Both the position numbers and the translations under genes were made by a program. From positions 1 to 34,431 of the forward strand of contig DZAT01000019.1 in the NCBI GenBank assembly GCA_022736205.1: DNA of 34,431 bases. The letters are read 5' to 3'. Positions 19,303-28,465 of the stretch are shown piece after piece (the stretch's first letter is position 1; the number at the start of each line of letters is the position of its first letter). The notes beneath the pieces were generated by a model. The model ran no database searches and was not told the origin of the DNA. It saw nothing but the letters and a program-made list of their open reading frames with translations. Source of the DNA: Thiomicrospira cyclica (GTDB taxonomy: Bacteria > Pseudomonadota > Gammaproteobacteria > Thiomicrospirales > Thiomicrospiraceae).

Positions 19303-21510
19303 ATGCGCCGTCTGCCGACTCACCTTGCGATTATTTGCTTATTGCTATGCAATCTGTCCTTTTCTTGGGCGGAAGAAGAAAGCAATACGAGCGATGCGCT
19401 GTGCGCTTATCCCAAATTGTTTGAACCTGCTCGCTGGGAAACAGAAAAAGGTCAACGGCATCTTGAAGCACGCAAGTTGCAACATCCCAACGATAATCTC
19501 TTTACACTATCTGGCGATGCCAGCGTTATTCAAGACGAAAAAAAGCTTCGCGCCAACCTCATTCGTTATCATCAAGACACGCAAAAAGCATTCGCTTTTG
19601 GTAATGTCCATCTACAAGATCCAGATTACTTGTCGATAGCAGAAACAGCGGAGCACGATGAAAAAACACAACGCACGCAACTCACACAACTCAACTATCA
19701 ACTACGCCAAAATAACGCTTGGGGACAAGCGGAAAACGCGGTTGTCTCTCATGATAAAGAACAAATTGAGTTAAAAAAAATCAGCTATACGGGCTGCCCG
19801 ATGGGTAAAGAAGACTGGTGGTTAACCTTGGATGACTTAACCATCGATGATGTCAACAAAACAGCCACAGGTCACAACGCCGTTCTAGAACTAGGCAATG
19901 TTCCCGTGTTTTATATGCCTTGGTTTAAATTTAGTACTGCCGATCGCTCTTCTGGACTGCTCATGCCAACGGTCACGACTTACTACAACGAAAACTCAAC
20001 CACCAATACCGTTAAATCCGTGGTAAAAATTCCTTATTATTTTAACATTGCGCCCAACTTAGACGACACCCTAACCCTAGTACAAATGGCAGACAGAGGA
20101 CAAGTGTTCGATAACGAGTTTCGTTACTGGTACCCCAAACAACGCGGAGAACTAACCACCAGTTTTTTGCGTGATGAAACCAACAACAGCGACCGCTATC
20201 GTGTTTGGTGGCAAGCGAACCAGCAGTTACCCGCACAATGGAATCTAAATTGGAATTGGCACGATGTGTCTGACTCCGCTTTTTATCGTGAAATTCAGCT
20301 AACCGATTATTACCTGCGTAACATGATTTATTTGCCACGCACAGCCAATCTGAACAAAGGTTGGGAGAACGAATCGGTATCACTACAACTACTCGACTTT
20401 AAGCAGCTTCTCTACGGACAGCCCTACTATAGCGCCTTACCCAAACTCAGTTACAACTGGCGACAAGTCGCCAGCAATAGTCCGTTTTACAGCGAATTGA
20501 GTAGCGAGCTGACCAAGTTTGCCATGCCGCAAGCGCAACAAGCTGTTCCGATTGGCAATCGCCTGCACCTAGCTCCCAAAGTAGGCTTTGATATTTGGCG
20601 ACCTTTTGGGTTTCTTAGTGCTAAAACGCAACTGCTCATGACGCAATACGACTTGCAAGACAACACACAAAATAGCCTAAGTCGCGTACTTCCTATTGCC
20701 AGTTTAGACGCTGGTCTTACCTTCGAAAAACCCTTTACATTGTTCGGTTCTGGGTTAATTCATACCTTAGAACCGCGCATGAAATACCTCTTCGTACCCA
20801 AAAGTGATCAAAGCCAGTTCCCTGTTTTCGATACCATGGGACGCAACTTCGACTATTTGCAACTCTTTGCCGATAACCGTTTTACGGGGCTAGATCGGAT
20901 TGGCGATGCCAATCAACTGACAACGGGATTGTTCAGTCGTATTTTGCACGATGACGGTCGTGAATTTTTTGAATTCGGTTTAGGACAAATCAGTTATTTC
21001 CAATCGCGCTCGGTGCAACTGCCCAATACCGCTGAGCAGTTTGGTGATTTTTCTGACTTAATTGCCACAGCATCCGTTATCCAAGGTCGTTGGCGGGCAT
21101 CGTTAACCCAACAGCTAGACCGTGATAGCAAAGCGGTGGTGCAAGAAGACACCAGCCTACAATACCTTGGCGCAAACGACAATCGCTTTGTGGTTCGTCA
21201 TCGTTTGAGAAATAAGGGTAACGTCTTAGAAGATGAGCAAACCACGCTTGGTGGTAAATTGCGCTATTCGGGAACCCTGAGCAGTATGCATTTTATTAAC
21301 TACAACCAAACCGCAAGTCAGCTACGCGGATCGGTAAATGCCGTACAATACGATAGTTGTTGTTGGGCAAGCCAATTAATTTGGGAGCACAATCTCTACA
21401 TCAATGGTATTCAAGATGATATTATTAGACTCGCATTTATATTTAAGGGATTAACCACCTTTGGCAGCACCGCTGGAGACAAAGTTGACTCCCGACTCTA
21501 CTTCGAATGA
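19303..21510 (+). CDS. lptD: LPS-assembly outer-membrane protein LptD
   Basis: A 735-residue LptD, which with LptE inserts LPS into the outer membrane. A signal peptide occupies residues 1-23 (LAIICLLLCNLSFSWA). The OstA-like N-terminal domain (about 45-170) is followed by the barrel, with GLLMPTVTTYYNENSTTNT. The four cysteines that form the inter-domain disulfides in E. coli LptD are present in equivalent places: Cys34, Cys165 and the adjacent pair Cys686-Cys687. It overlaps surA if that starts at 21507, and heads the long plus-strand operon. Confidence 0.96.
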   Translation: MRRLPTHLAIICLLLCNLSFSWAEEESNTSDALCAYPKLFEPARWETEKGQRHLEARKLQHPNDNLFTLSGDASVIQDEKKLRANLIRYHQDTQKAFAFGNVHLQDPDYLSIAETAEHDEKTQRTQLTQLNYQLRQNNAWGQAENAVVSHDKEQIELKKISYTGCPMGKEDWWLTLDDLTIDDVNKTATGHNAVLELGNVPVFYMPWFKFSTADRSSGLLMPTVTTYYNENSTTNTVKSVVKIPYYFNIAPNLDDTLTLVQMADRGQVFDNEFRYWYPKQRGELTTSFLRDETNNSDRYRVWWQANQQLPAQWNLNWNWHDVSDSAFYREIQLTDYYLRNMIYLPRTANLNKGWENESVSLQLLDFKQLLYGQPYYSALPKLSYNWRQVASNSPFYSELSSELTKFAMPQAQQAVPIGNRLHLAPKVGFDIWRPFGFLSAKTQLLMTQYDLQDNTQNSLSRVLPIASLDAGLTFEKPFTLFGSGLIHTLEPRMKYLFVPKSDQSQFPVFDTMGRNFDYLQLFADNRFTGLDRIGDANQLTTGLFSRILHDDGREFFEFGLGQISYFQSRSVQLPNTAEQFGDFSDLIATASVIQGRWRASLTQQLDRDSKAVVQEDTSLQYLGANDNRFVVRHRLRNKGNVLEDEQTTLGGKLRYSGTLSSMHFINYNQTASQLRGSVNAVQYDSCCWASQLIWEHNLYINGIQDDIIRLAFIFKGLTTFGSTAGDKVDSRLYFE

Positions 21511-21521
21511 GGCTTTTTAGC

Positions 21522-22499
21522 ATGTTTCACCCCCGTTCTCTGATCTTATTAGCTGGCGCTTTAACCGCGTTGAGTGCTCAGGCTCAATTACTTGACCGTA
21601 GCATTGCCGTTGTTAATAACACCGTGATTACCGAATCTGAGCTACTATCGGAAAGTCGCGATATCACGCGCCAACTTTCAGCCAAAGGTATGACATTACC
21701 GCCCCTTGGCGAGTTGTATAAGCAAGTGTTAGAACACATCATTCTGAAACAAGCGCAAGAAGACTTAGCAGGTCAAATCGGCGTACGGATTCGCGACGAA
21801 GAAGTCAATGAACGTTTGAGCGTGATTGCAGAACAAAACAAACTTGATCTTGCAGGATTGCGAAATCGTATGGAGCAACAAGAAGGCGGCAGTTTTATCC
21901 GCTTACGTGATTCAGTTCGTGATGAAATGACGCTAGACGAGCTGCGCAATCAAGAAGTCGTGGCACGCATTCGCGTCAGCCAAGACGAAGTTAAAAACTT
22001 CATCAACCGTAAACTGGGCATGAAAGCCGACAACACCCGCTATCAGGTGCAGCATTTACTCATTGCCTTGCCCGACTCACCGACCCCAGCACAAATTACG
22101 TCCACACGCGACAAAGCGAAAGGCATTTGGCAAGGACTTAAATCGGGAGATGATTTTGCACAAGCCGCTATTCGCTACTCTGCCGACTCAAAAGCACTTG
22201 ATGGGGGCAACTTAGGTTGGCTCGAAGCCAGCGAATTGCCCACTTTCTTAGAAAGCACCGTCACCAATCTGAACACGCAAGAGATCAGCGAACCTGTACA
22301 AAGTTCACTTGGCTTTCATATTGTTAAACTCTTGGGTAAAGAACAAAGCGCAGCTTCAAGCATTCCCGCTGATTTAGAACAACAAGCGGTACGTATTTTG
22401 CGTACGCAAAAAGGCAACAACCTATACGAGCAATGGTTACGTCGTGTACGTGACGAGGCATATGTTAAGGTGCTTGCGCCTGAATATGCACGCGATTAA
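21522..22499 (+). CDS. surA: SurA periplasmic chaperone, single parvulin domain
   Basis: A 325-residue SurA with signal peptide MFHPRSLILLAGALTALSAQA and the core IAVVNNTVITESELLSE. Only one parvulin PPIase domain is visible (about residues 165-265, with LDGGNLGWLEASELP and EPVQSSLGFHIVKLLG), whereas E. coli SurA (428 residues) has two. SurA carries unfolded outer-membrane proteins such as LptD. The ATG at 21522 has GAGG about 9 bases upstream; an alternative ATG at 21507 overlaps the lptD stop as ATGA. Confidence 0.9.
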   Translation: MFHPRSLILLAGALTALSAQAQLLDRSIAVVNNTVITESELLSESRDITRQLSAKGMTLPPLGELYKQVLEHIILKQAQEDLAGQIGVRIRDEEVNERLSVIAEQNKLDLAGLRNRMEQQEGGSFIRLRDSVRDEMTLDELRNQEVVARIRVSQDEVKNFINRKLGMKADNTRYQVQHLLIALPDSPTPAQITSTRDKAKGIWQGLKSGDDFAQAAIRYSADSKALDGGNLGWLEASELPTFLESTVTNLNTQEISEPVQSSLGFHIVKLLGKEQSAASSIPADLEQQAVRILRTQKGNNLYEQWLRRVRDEAYVKVLAPEYARD

Positions 22500-23504
22500 A
22501 TGATGAACACATCCATCATACGACTTGCCATTACCACAGGCGAACCTGCAGGTATTGGTGTCGACTTAGCGGTTATGCTCAGTCAGCAAAACTGGAACGA
22601 ACAGCTTGTGATACTGACCGATCCTGAGCTGTTGCAGCAGCGTGCGTTAATGCTTGACTTGCCCTTGATGATTCGTCCTTTTTTACCCAATCAACCCGCG
22701 CAACCCAGTCGTGCGGGTGAAGCATTTGTGTTACCCGTATCGCTCGATGTTAACTGCCAAGCAGGATGTTTAGATGCACGTAATGCTGCTTACGTCTTGT
22801 CGTTATTAGAAGCGGCTGTCGATGGACTCTATGATGGTCACTTTGCAGCATTAGTGACAGGTCCTATTCATAAAGGCGTTATTAACGACGCGGGCATTCC
22901 CTTTACAGGACATACCGAGTGGTTAGCCATGCGTGCGGGAGATGTGCCTGTTGTCATGATGCTTACTTGTCCGACATTACGCGTTGCCCTTGCAACGACA
23001 CATTTGCCGCTTAAAGATGTCAGCGATGCGATTACGCCTTATGCCCTCAGTCGCACACTGGGTATTTTGCATCAAAGCTTAATCAATGACTTTGGCATTG
23101 CGCAGCCGCGCATTTTAGTCGCTGGGCTTAATCCCCATGCAGGCGAAAGCGGACATTTGGGTCGTGAAGAGATCGAAACCATCGCACCGATTTGTAAAGC
23201 AGCGCAGGAACAGGGTTGGTTGGTATCCGACCCCTTACCTGCCGATACCTTATTCACACCACCATTTTTAGCCAAAGCCGATGCGGTGCTTAGCATGTTC
23301 CACGATCAAGGCTTGCCAGTCTTGAAGCATCTCGGCTTTGGCAATGCGGTTAATATCACCCTTGGTTTACCCTTTATTCGCACCAGTGTCGATCATGGTA
23401 CGGCACTCGATTTGGCTGGAACGGGCAAAGCGGAAGTGGGGAGCTTTATCTATGCCATTCAAACCGCCATCGACATGGTTAAACAGAGAACCAACAAAGA
23501 ATGA
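22500..23504 (+). CDS. pdxA: 4-hydroxythreonine-4-phosphate dehydrogenase
   Basis: A 334-residue PdxA of pyridoxal 5'-phosphate synthesis. Diagnostic segments: [11 protein letters not shown] (near 13-23), [39 protein letters not shown] and [17 protein letters not shown], the metal- and substrate-binding motifs of the family. Length is normal (E. coli 329). It begins directly after the surA stop and overlaps rsmA by ATGA. ATG at 22503 is an equally possible start. Confidence 0.96.
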   Translation: MMNTSIIRLAITTGEPAGIGVDLAVMLSQQNWNEQLVILTDPELLQQRALMLDLPLMIRPFLPNQPAQPSRAGEAFVLPVSLDVNCQAGCLDARNAAYVLSLLEAAVDGLYDGHFAALVTGPIHKGVINDAGIPFTGHTEWLAMRAGDVPVVMMLTCPTLRVALATTHLPLKDVSDAITPYALSRTLGILHQSLINDFGIAQPRILVAGLNPHAGESGHLGREEIETIAPICKAAQEQGWLVSDPLPADTLFTPPFLAKADAVLSMFHDQGLPVLKHLGFGNAVNITLGLPFIRTSVDHGTALDLAGTGKAEVGSFIYAIQTAIDMVKQRTNKE

Positions 23505-24304
23505 GTCAGCACCGCCATAAAAAACGCTTCGGTCAACATTTCCTGCACGATCAAAGTGTACTTGATGCAATGACGGCAGCCATCGCACCACAAAAAACCG
23601 ACATCATGCTCGAAATTGGACCAGGTGAAGGCGCACTGAGCGCCCGTCTGATTGATCATGTCGCCCAGTTCACGGTTGTCGAAATTGATAATGACTTAAT
23701 ACCCACCCTCAATAAACGCTTTGCTGATCGCTCCCACTTTAACATTATCCATCAAGATGCTTTAACCCTTAACTATGGTTCGAACTTAAACATCGGGCAA
23801 ATGCTGCGCGTCGTGGGTAACTTACCCTACAACATCTCGACACCACTCATTTTTAAGCTGCTCGAAAGCCGCCACTGCATTACCGACATGCACTTTATGC
23901 TACAAAAAGAAGTGGTTGAACGCTTAGCCAGCCCCCCCGATGGCGAACATTACGGGCGATTAAGTGTCATGGCGCAATACTACTGCGCCATCGAAGACTT
24001 ATTTCATATCGGGCCAGAAGCCTTTGACCCACCGCCCAAAGTGGATTCTGCTGTTGTTCGGTTGCGTCCTTATCTTTCCATGCCCTTTATGGCTAAAGAC
24101 GAACAAGGCTTTGCTAGCATGGTTAAACAGTCTTTTTCGATGCGTCGAAAAACGCTACGCAACAACCTAAAAGGAACGCTAACGGGCGAAGAGATCGAAT
24201 CCTGTGATATCAACCCTGGGGTGCGTGCAGAGGTGCTGGGTGTTGCTGATTTTGTGCGACTTGCCGATTGTTTGCATGATAAAAACGAGAAAAATCTGTC
24301 ATGA
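23501..24304 (+). CDS. rsmA: 16S rRNA m6(2)A1518/A1519 dimethyltransferase
   Basis: A 267-residue KsgA/RsmA, which dimethylates two adenines at the 3' end of 16S rRNA late in 30S assembly. It starts [12 protein letters not shown], with SAM motif [13 protein letters not shown] and the catalytic NLPYNIST motif. The C-terminal domain is complete. ATGA overlaps join it to both pdxA and apaG. Confidence 0.97.
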   Translation: MSQHRHKKRFGQHFLHDQSVLDAMTAAIAPQKTDIMLEIGPGEGALSARLIDHVAQFTVVEIDNDLIPTLNKRFADRSHFNIIHQDALTLNYGSNLNIGQMLRVVGNLPYNISTPLIFKLLESRHCITDMHFMLQKEVVERLASPPDGEHYGRLSVMAQYYCAIEDLFHIGPEAFDPPPKVDSAVVRLRPYLSMPFMAKDEQGFASMVKQSFSMRRKTLRNNLKGTLTGEEIESCDINPGVRAEVLGVADFVRLADCLHDKNEKNLS

Positions 24305-24684
24305 ATGCTTACCCTATTGCACCCATCCACATTCAGGTGAGCGCAACTTACCTCGAAGATCAATCGATTCCAATGCAGCATATTTATACCTTCGGTTATC
24401 GTATTACCATCACCAATACAGGCGAAATGGCACTAACCTTGCGCCGTCGCTTTTGGCAAATCACAGACGACAATCAAAAAACCGAAACAGTAGAAGGCGA
24501 AGGCGTTGTCGGTCAACAACCCACACTACAAGCGGGTGAAAGCTTTGTTTACACCTCTGGCGCCCAACTGAAAACACCCTACGGTCAAATGCAAGGGCAC
24601 TACACCTTTGAAGACACACAAGGCAACCTGTTCAGTGCGCCCATTCCTGCTTTTTTGCTCAGTATTCCTCGGACGATTCACTAA
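24301..24684 (+). CDS. apaG: ApaG domain protein
   Basis: A 127-residue ApaG protein (E. coli 125), a fibronectin-III-like fold with IHIQVSATYLEDQS, YRITITNTGEMALTLRRRFW and YGQMQGHYTFED. ApaG commonly sits between rsmA and apaH; its molecular role is still not settled. It overlaps rsmA by ATGA and apaH by TAATG. Confidence 0.95.
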   Translation: MNAYPIAPIHIQVSATYLEDQSIPMQHIYTFGYRITITNTGEMALTLRRRFWQITDDNQKTETVEGEGVVGQQPTLQAGESFVYTSGAQLKTPYGQMQGHYTFEDTQGNLFSAPIPAFLLSIPRTIH

Positions 24685-25526
24685 TGAGCGCGCGTACCTT
24701 TGTCATTGGCGACTTGCAAGGCTGCTTTACGAGTCTTGAGCAGTTACTGACAAAGACTCAGTTTCGCGAAGGTACAGACACTATCTACCTCCTTGGTGAC
24801 ATCATTAATCGTGGCCCCCAGTCGCTCGAATGCCTTCGCTGGGCAGCCAACACCCCTAAAGTCACATCGGTACTAGGTAATCACGATTTCCACCTAATGG
24901 CAGTGGCGACAGGCAATCAGCGCTACCATCGTCAAAGCGATACCTTGCTTGATATTCTACACGCACCCGATAAAGATGCACTACTCGACTGGTTGCGTCA
25001 TCGTCCCCTCATCATTCATCTTGCGCCATTTCATACCACGCTTGCTCATGCAGGTATTCCACCACAATGGACATTAGAACAAGCACAAACCTTGGCAAAA
25101 AAAGTCGAAAAGCGATTGCAAAGTGATGATTGGAAGCACTTCGTGCATCATGACCTTTATGGAAATAGCCCTACTATTTACACCAATGAAGCGAGCAAAA
25201 CGGAACGTTTGCGTTATACCATCAATGCGTTTGCACGCATGCGCCTGTGTACCAGTAATGGCGAGTTAGAATTTAAACATAAGTTTGATGTGAGTAACGC
25301 CCCTGCTGGCTTTGCCCCTTGGTTCAGCTACTCACGCGTTGATGACAGTTGCGGCAAGATTCTCTTCGGGCACTGGTCAACACAAGGGCTTATGGCAACA
25401 GAACATAGTCTGTGTTTAGATACGGGCTGTTTATGGGGAAGAGCACTGTCTGCCATCTGCCTAGAAACACAGCAGATAACACAGATTGACTGTCCGCAAT
25501 ATGCTAAACCAAGTATTGCCGAGTAA
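24684..25526 (+). CDS. apaH: Symmetrical Ap4A hydrolase
   Basis: A 280-residue metallophosphatase that splits diadenosine tetraphosphate (and de-caps Np4-capped RNA) into two ADP. Motifs: VIGDLQGCFTSLEQLL, LGDIINRGPQSLE, LGNHDFHLMA and FGHWSTQGL, the metal ligands of the family. It begins at the TAATG junction with apaG. Confidence 0.96.
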   Translation: MSARTFVIGDLQGCFTSLEQLLTKTQFREGTDTIYLLGDIINRGPQSLECLRWAANTPKVTSVLGNHDFHLMAVATGNQRYHRQSDTLLDILHAPDKDALLDWLRHRPLIIHLAPFHTTLAHAGIPPQWTLEQAQTLAKKVEKRLQSDDWKHFVHHDLYGNSPTIYTNEASKTERLRYTINAFARMRLCTSNGELEFKHKFDVSNAPAGFAPWFSYSRVDDSCGKILFGHWSTQGLMATEHSLCLDTGCLWGRALSAICLETQQITQIDCPQYAKPSIAE

Positions 25527-25529
25527 GAG

Positions 25530-26096
25530 ATGCCCATGAGCACAAACGACAAACCACAACCCGATGTTGATGCTCTGCTCGCACAACTAGCGGACATAGA
25601 CATGAACCAACTTGATGTTCAACAACAACTTATTGTGTTACGAGCGGGTCAAGACTGGAACTTTTTCGTTATTCCGATTACCGTACTCTTATTGCTAGCA
25701 GGCGTGGCTATTGGGCTAAACTTCGAAAAAATGATTTGGGGATTTGTCGGTGGCGCAACACTCGCGCTATTGGTTGGCTATGCCTATCACCTATGGGATT
25801 TACAATGGCAAAAAGTGGCGACACAAAAAGTGGTTGAAGAAATTAATGCCATCGAAGGTGATGAGGGATTTTTACCTTGGTTCAAGCCCATTTTAGCTAA
25901 AAGCACCTACCGCGTCATGTTTTACAAACTGACCAAACGTCAGCAAATTGAAATCGACGATTATGTACGCGCCCTGCATCGCCTACGCGAAAAAAACCCA
26001 GAGATCCTACGCGCCCGTCTGCTCGAACTTTATCCGCCTGAACCTGAACCAGAGATGAACACAAACGAAGAAGCCACACCAAAACAGGCTATTTAG
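25530..26096 (+). CDS. Small membrane protein of unknown function, downstream of apaH
   Basis: A 188-residue protein with two central membrane helices (about residues 50-68 and 70-90) between an acidic N-terminal tail and a charged, helix-rich C-terminal half (RQQIEIDDYVRALHRLREKN). I do not recognise the family. It follows apaH by 3 bases and ends the plus-strand operon 2 bases from the convergent folA stop. A second ATG at 25536 with AAGAGA upstream is an alternative start. Confidence 0.75.
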   Translation: MPMSTNDKPQPDVDALLAQLADIDMNQLDVQQQLIVLRAGQDWNFFVIPITVLLLLAGVAIGLNFEKMIWGFVGGATLALLVGYAYHLWDLQWQKVATQKVVEEINAIEGDEGFLPWFKPILAKSTYRVMFYKLTKRQQIEIDDYVRALHRLREKNPEILRARLLELYPPEPEPEMNTNEEATPKQAI

Positions 26097-26098
26097 CC

Positions 26099-26602
26099 TC
26101 AGCAAAGCGTTGCAAGATAACTGACGTGACGAAAGGAAAAGGCATGACGCGCATCAACATCGTGCTCGGATAGCGGACGCTCTAACCAACCAGCTGGCGA
26201 CCAATAAGGAAAATAAGCATCGGCTTGTGGCAAAGTCGTATTCACATGGGTAATGACTAACTCGGTCGCATCGACAAGCGCTAACGTATAAATTTCTGCA
26301 CCACCAATAACCCATAACTTACCAACATGCGCTGCCGCGAGTTGATCGGTTAATACACGCCAATCATTTGCCACCTCAACACCTGCATGCTGCCAGTCGG
26401 CTTGACGGGTAAGCACAATATTGCGACGATTCGGCAGCGGGCGACAACCAAGCGACTCAAAGGTTTTACGCCCCATGACCACAACCCCACCCTGCGTTTG
26501 CGCCTTAAAAAACGTTAAGTCATCGGGTAAATGCCAAGGGAGCTTGTTGTCAAAACCAATAGCGCGATTATTATCAATGGCAGCAATTAAAATGATTTCC
26601 AT
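26099..26602 (-). CDS. folA: Dihydrofolate reductase
   Basis: A 167-residue DHFR converting dihydrofolate to tetrahydrofolate with NADPH. Conserved parts are IAAIDNNRAIGFDNKLPWHLPDDL (residues 5-28, with catalytic Asp27), VVMGRKTFESLG, PLPNRRNIVLTR, IGGAEIYTLAL and ITHV. It is the target of trimethoprim; no obvious resistance-type change is claimed. It faces the apaH operon tail to tail with 2 bases between stops and no terminator visible between. Confidence 0.97.
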   Translation of the reverse strand: MEIILIAAIDNNRAIGFDNKLPWHLPDDLTFFKAQTQGGVVVMGRKTFESLGCRPLPNRRNIVLTRQADWQHAGVEVANDWRVLTDQLAAAHVGKLWVIGGAEIYTLALVDATELVITHVNTTLPQADAYFPYWSPAGWLERPLSEHDVDARHAFSFRHVSYLATLC

Positions 26603-26714
26603 TATCTTCTCTTTTTAAATTCAATTAAGCTTAAAACGACTCAATATCAATCAACGCTTTCACGTTACGAATCATCTTAGCATTTGGCTATAACCATTCA
26701 AAAATAATGGAAAT

Positions 26715-26739
26715 AAAAAAACCCAGCGGTAAGGCTGGG
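26715..26739 (-). terminator. Rho-independent terminator between fnr and folA
   Basis: On the minus strand a 6-bp stem, CCCAGC/GCTGGG with a 6-base loop, is followed by TTTTTTT. It lies about 120 bases past the fnr stop, farther than needed for that gene alone, and ends the candidate small RNA as well as fnr readthrough. Confidence 0.85.
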
Positions 26740-26787
26740 CGAAGCGGGCTACATTATGAAGGAACCGATCTCTCGATGCCCATCACA
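26715..26787 (-). ncRNA. Candidate FNR-dependent small RNA
   Basis: No coding frame of note lies between the fnr stop (26858) and folA. On the minus strand a perfect FNR box (26822-26835) is followed by TTAAAT (26799-26794), exactly where a -10 belongs for a class II FNR promoter (box centred at -41.5, start near 26787). About 73 bases later the transcript would end at the terminator at 26715. That layout is the plan of a short FNR-activated RNA such as E. coli FnrS, with which the 5' segment shares GATGGGC. Similarity beyond that is not claimed. Confidence reflects that a terminator plus box could also be a regulated fnr 3' region. Confidence 0.5.
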
Positions 26788-26821
26788 AGTGTTATTTAAC
26801 CACACAAATGATAAGCACATC

Positions 26822-26835
26822 TTGATCTGTATCAA
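26822..26835. promoter_or_regulatory. Perfect FNR/ANR box
   Basis: TTGATCTGTATCAA is a full match to TTGAT-N4-ATCAA, 22 bases past the fnr stop. Fnr-family proteins with an E..SR recognition helix, as encoded next door, bind this site. On the minus strand it is placed to activate a promoter with -10 at 26794-26799. Confidence 0.8.
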
Positions 26836-26857
26836 CTCCACAGAAAGCGCACATCAA

Positions 26858-27613
26858 TTAACCACACTGACTGCGTTGACAATCGTCATTGTCGTTTTGA
26901 GCCTCACCTGCCAACACTTCTAGTGCAGACATATCCATAATATCCACTTGTTTATTACGCCACGAAAAAACACGCTCTTCGGCAAGTCGAGCTAAAATAC
27001 GTGAAACCGTTTCGGGGGTTAACCCTAAATATAGTGCAACATCTCGATGTAATAATCCCAAACGAAAAGCCCTCGCACTAAAACCACGGCGCTCTTGTCG
27101 ACGAGAAAGCCACAACACAAAAAGCGCCAAACGTTCTTCTGCACTTTTACGCGATAGCAACTCTGCGTGCATGCGTTCGTCCGTCAGCTCTTTACTCATT
27201 AAAGACAATAGCTGATGATTTAAACTAGGTACCTGAGAAGCCAAACGCTCTAAATCATGGAAAGGCACTTCACAAACAGTGGTTGTATCAATGGCAACAG
27301 CGGTAGAAACGTGTAATCCAGAAGACAACGCATCAGCCCCTAAAATATCACCTGGCAAATAAAAACCAGCAATCTGATCCTCACCCGAGGCGCTGACGGT
27401 CGAAACCTTAAAGCCCCCCGCACGCACAGCATAAACTGCCTGAAATGCCTGCCCCGTCCTAAACAGCGCTTCGCCTTTTTGCAGCGGACTTTTTCGCTTC
27501 ACAATCGCATCTAATCGCAAAACCTCCGCTTTATCTAACCCTAAGGGAAAGCAAAGCTTCTTTAATCCGCATTCGGTGCAGCTGGCATTAAATAAAGAAA
27601 TAGGCGTTATCAT
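26858..27613 (-). CDS. fnr: FNR/ANR-type oxygen-sensing transcriptional regulator
   Basis: A 251-residue Crp/Fnr protein with the four cysteines of an oxygen-labile [4Fe-4S] cluster: C12, C15 and C21 in CTECGLKKLC, and a fourth in TTTVCEVPF near residue 114. The cyclic-nucleotide-like domain (about 30-150) precedes the dimer helix and an HTH with LGLTPETVSRILARL, whose E..SR pattern reads TTGAT-N4-ATCAA. When oxygen is low, such proteins activate anaerobic genes. Its own promoter region (27614-27730) shows no clear box. The C-terminal tail adds two more Cys (DCQRSQCG). Confidence 0.92.
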   Translation of the reverse strand: MITPISLFNASCTECGLKKLCFPLGLDKAEVLRLDAIVKRKSPLQKGEALFRTGQAFQAVYAVRAGGFKVSTVSASGEDQIAGFYLPGDILGADALSSGLHVSTAVAIDTTTVCEVPFHDLERLASQVPSLNHQLLSLMSKELTDERMHAELLSRKSAEERLALFVLWLSRRQERRGFSARAFRLGLLHRDVALYLGLTPETVSRILARLAEERVFSWRNKQVDIMDMSALEVLAGEAQNDNDDCQRSQCG

Positions 27614-27730
27614 TAGCGTTCCAAAATCATTAATACTTATTCTAAATCAATTTTATCGAAGAAGCTTAAAGCTGTCGAGATAAAAAATTGCATTAAGCAC
27701 AAGCGTTTTTTATGACCTAAATAACACCAA

Positions 27731-28465
27731 TTAAATTAATTGATTTTCTACGCGTACAACGTCTTCTGGCAAGTCAACTTCAAGCGAATCGTGCGCCGTA
27801 ACCACCACGCGAATGCGCTTACCATTTTCTAGCACGCGAAGCTGTTCTAGCTTTTCGACTTCTTCCAAAACACCTGGTTTAAGCTGGTTAAAATGGTCAA
27901 CAAAGTCTTTCGTATAGGCATAGACACCCAAGTGCTTGTATACAGGGTGTTGCCAATGGTCGCGCCCAAAGGGAATGGCTGCACGCGAGAAATACAAAGC
28001 ATTCCCACAAGCATCAAAAGTAAGCTTCACGTCTTTAGGGTCATGGATTTCACGTGGGTCGGTAATGGCATACGCCAGCGTACTCATGGCAAAGCTGCCA
28101 TCGTAGTTTTCGATAAAAGGACGCATGACATCTTCAATACTTTGCGGATGCACAAGTGGCTGATCGCCTTGTACGTTAATAATCAAATCATCGCTTGATA
28201 ACCCTGCTTGTTCGGCTGCTTCTGCTAACCGATCTGTACCCGTATGCGCGGGCTTGGTTGTCAGAATCACAGGCGCACCCAAATGCGCCACCGCTTCGGC
28301 AATGCGTTCATCGTCAGTCGCGACATATACGGCATCAAGCCCCTTAGCGGCAGCGACACGTTCGTACACATGGACGATTAACGGCTTGCCCCCAATCAAC
28401 GCCAACGGTTTAGCGGGGAAACGGGTCGAGCCGTAACGAGCGGGAATAAAAGCGATTTTTTTCAT
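27731..28465 (-). CDS. kdsB: CMP-Kdo/CMP-Kdo8N cytidylyltransferase
   Basis: A 244-residue KdsB family enzyme, coupling CTP to an octulosonate. Motifs: IPARYGSTRFPAKPLALIGG, YVATDDERIAEAV and INVQGDQPL. The segment FSRAAIPFGRDHWQHPVYKH followed by LGVYAYT resembles, as I remember it, the Shewanella KdsB that activates Kdo8N rather than the E. coli enzyme, and kdnA/kdnB lie upstream on the same strand. The start at 28465 has GGAGAT upstream; its ATG overlaps the PIN toxin stop (ATGA). Specificity for Kdo8N is inference; an ordinary Kdo role is possible if no other kdsB exists in the genome. Confidence 0.9.
   Translation of the reverse strand: MKKIAFIPARYGSTRFPAKPLALIGGKPLIVHVYERVAAAKGLDAVYVATDDERIAEAVAHLGAPVILTTKPAHTGTDRLAEAAEQAGLSSDDLIINVQGDQPLVHPQSIEDVMRPFIENYDGSFAMSTLAYAITDPREIHDPKDVKLTFDACGNALYFSRAAIPFGRDHWQHPVYKHLGVYAYTKDFVDHFNQLKPGVLEEVEKLEQLRVLENGKRIRVVVTAHDSLEVDLPEDVVRVENQLI

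Noticed and set aside
26094..26101. Two bases between the convergent stops of the apaH-operon membrane protein and folA
   Set aside because: Unusual spacing but no sign of a functional link; overlapping 3' ends are common in compact genomes.
27614..27730. An FNR-like half-site pattern upstream of fnr
   Set aside because: The TCGAT/TTGAT pieces are not in the correct symmetric arrangement or spacing for an FNR box.
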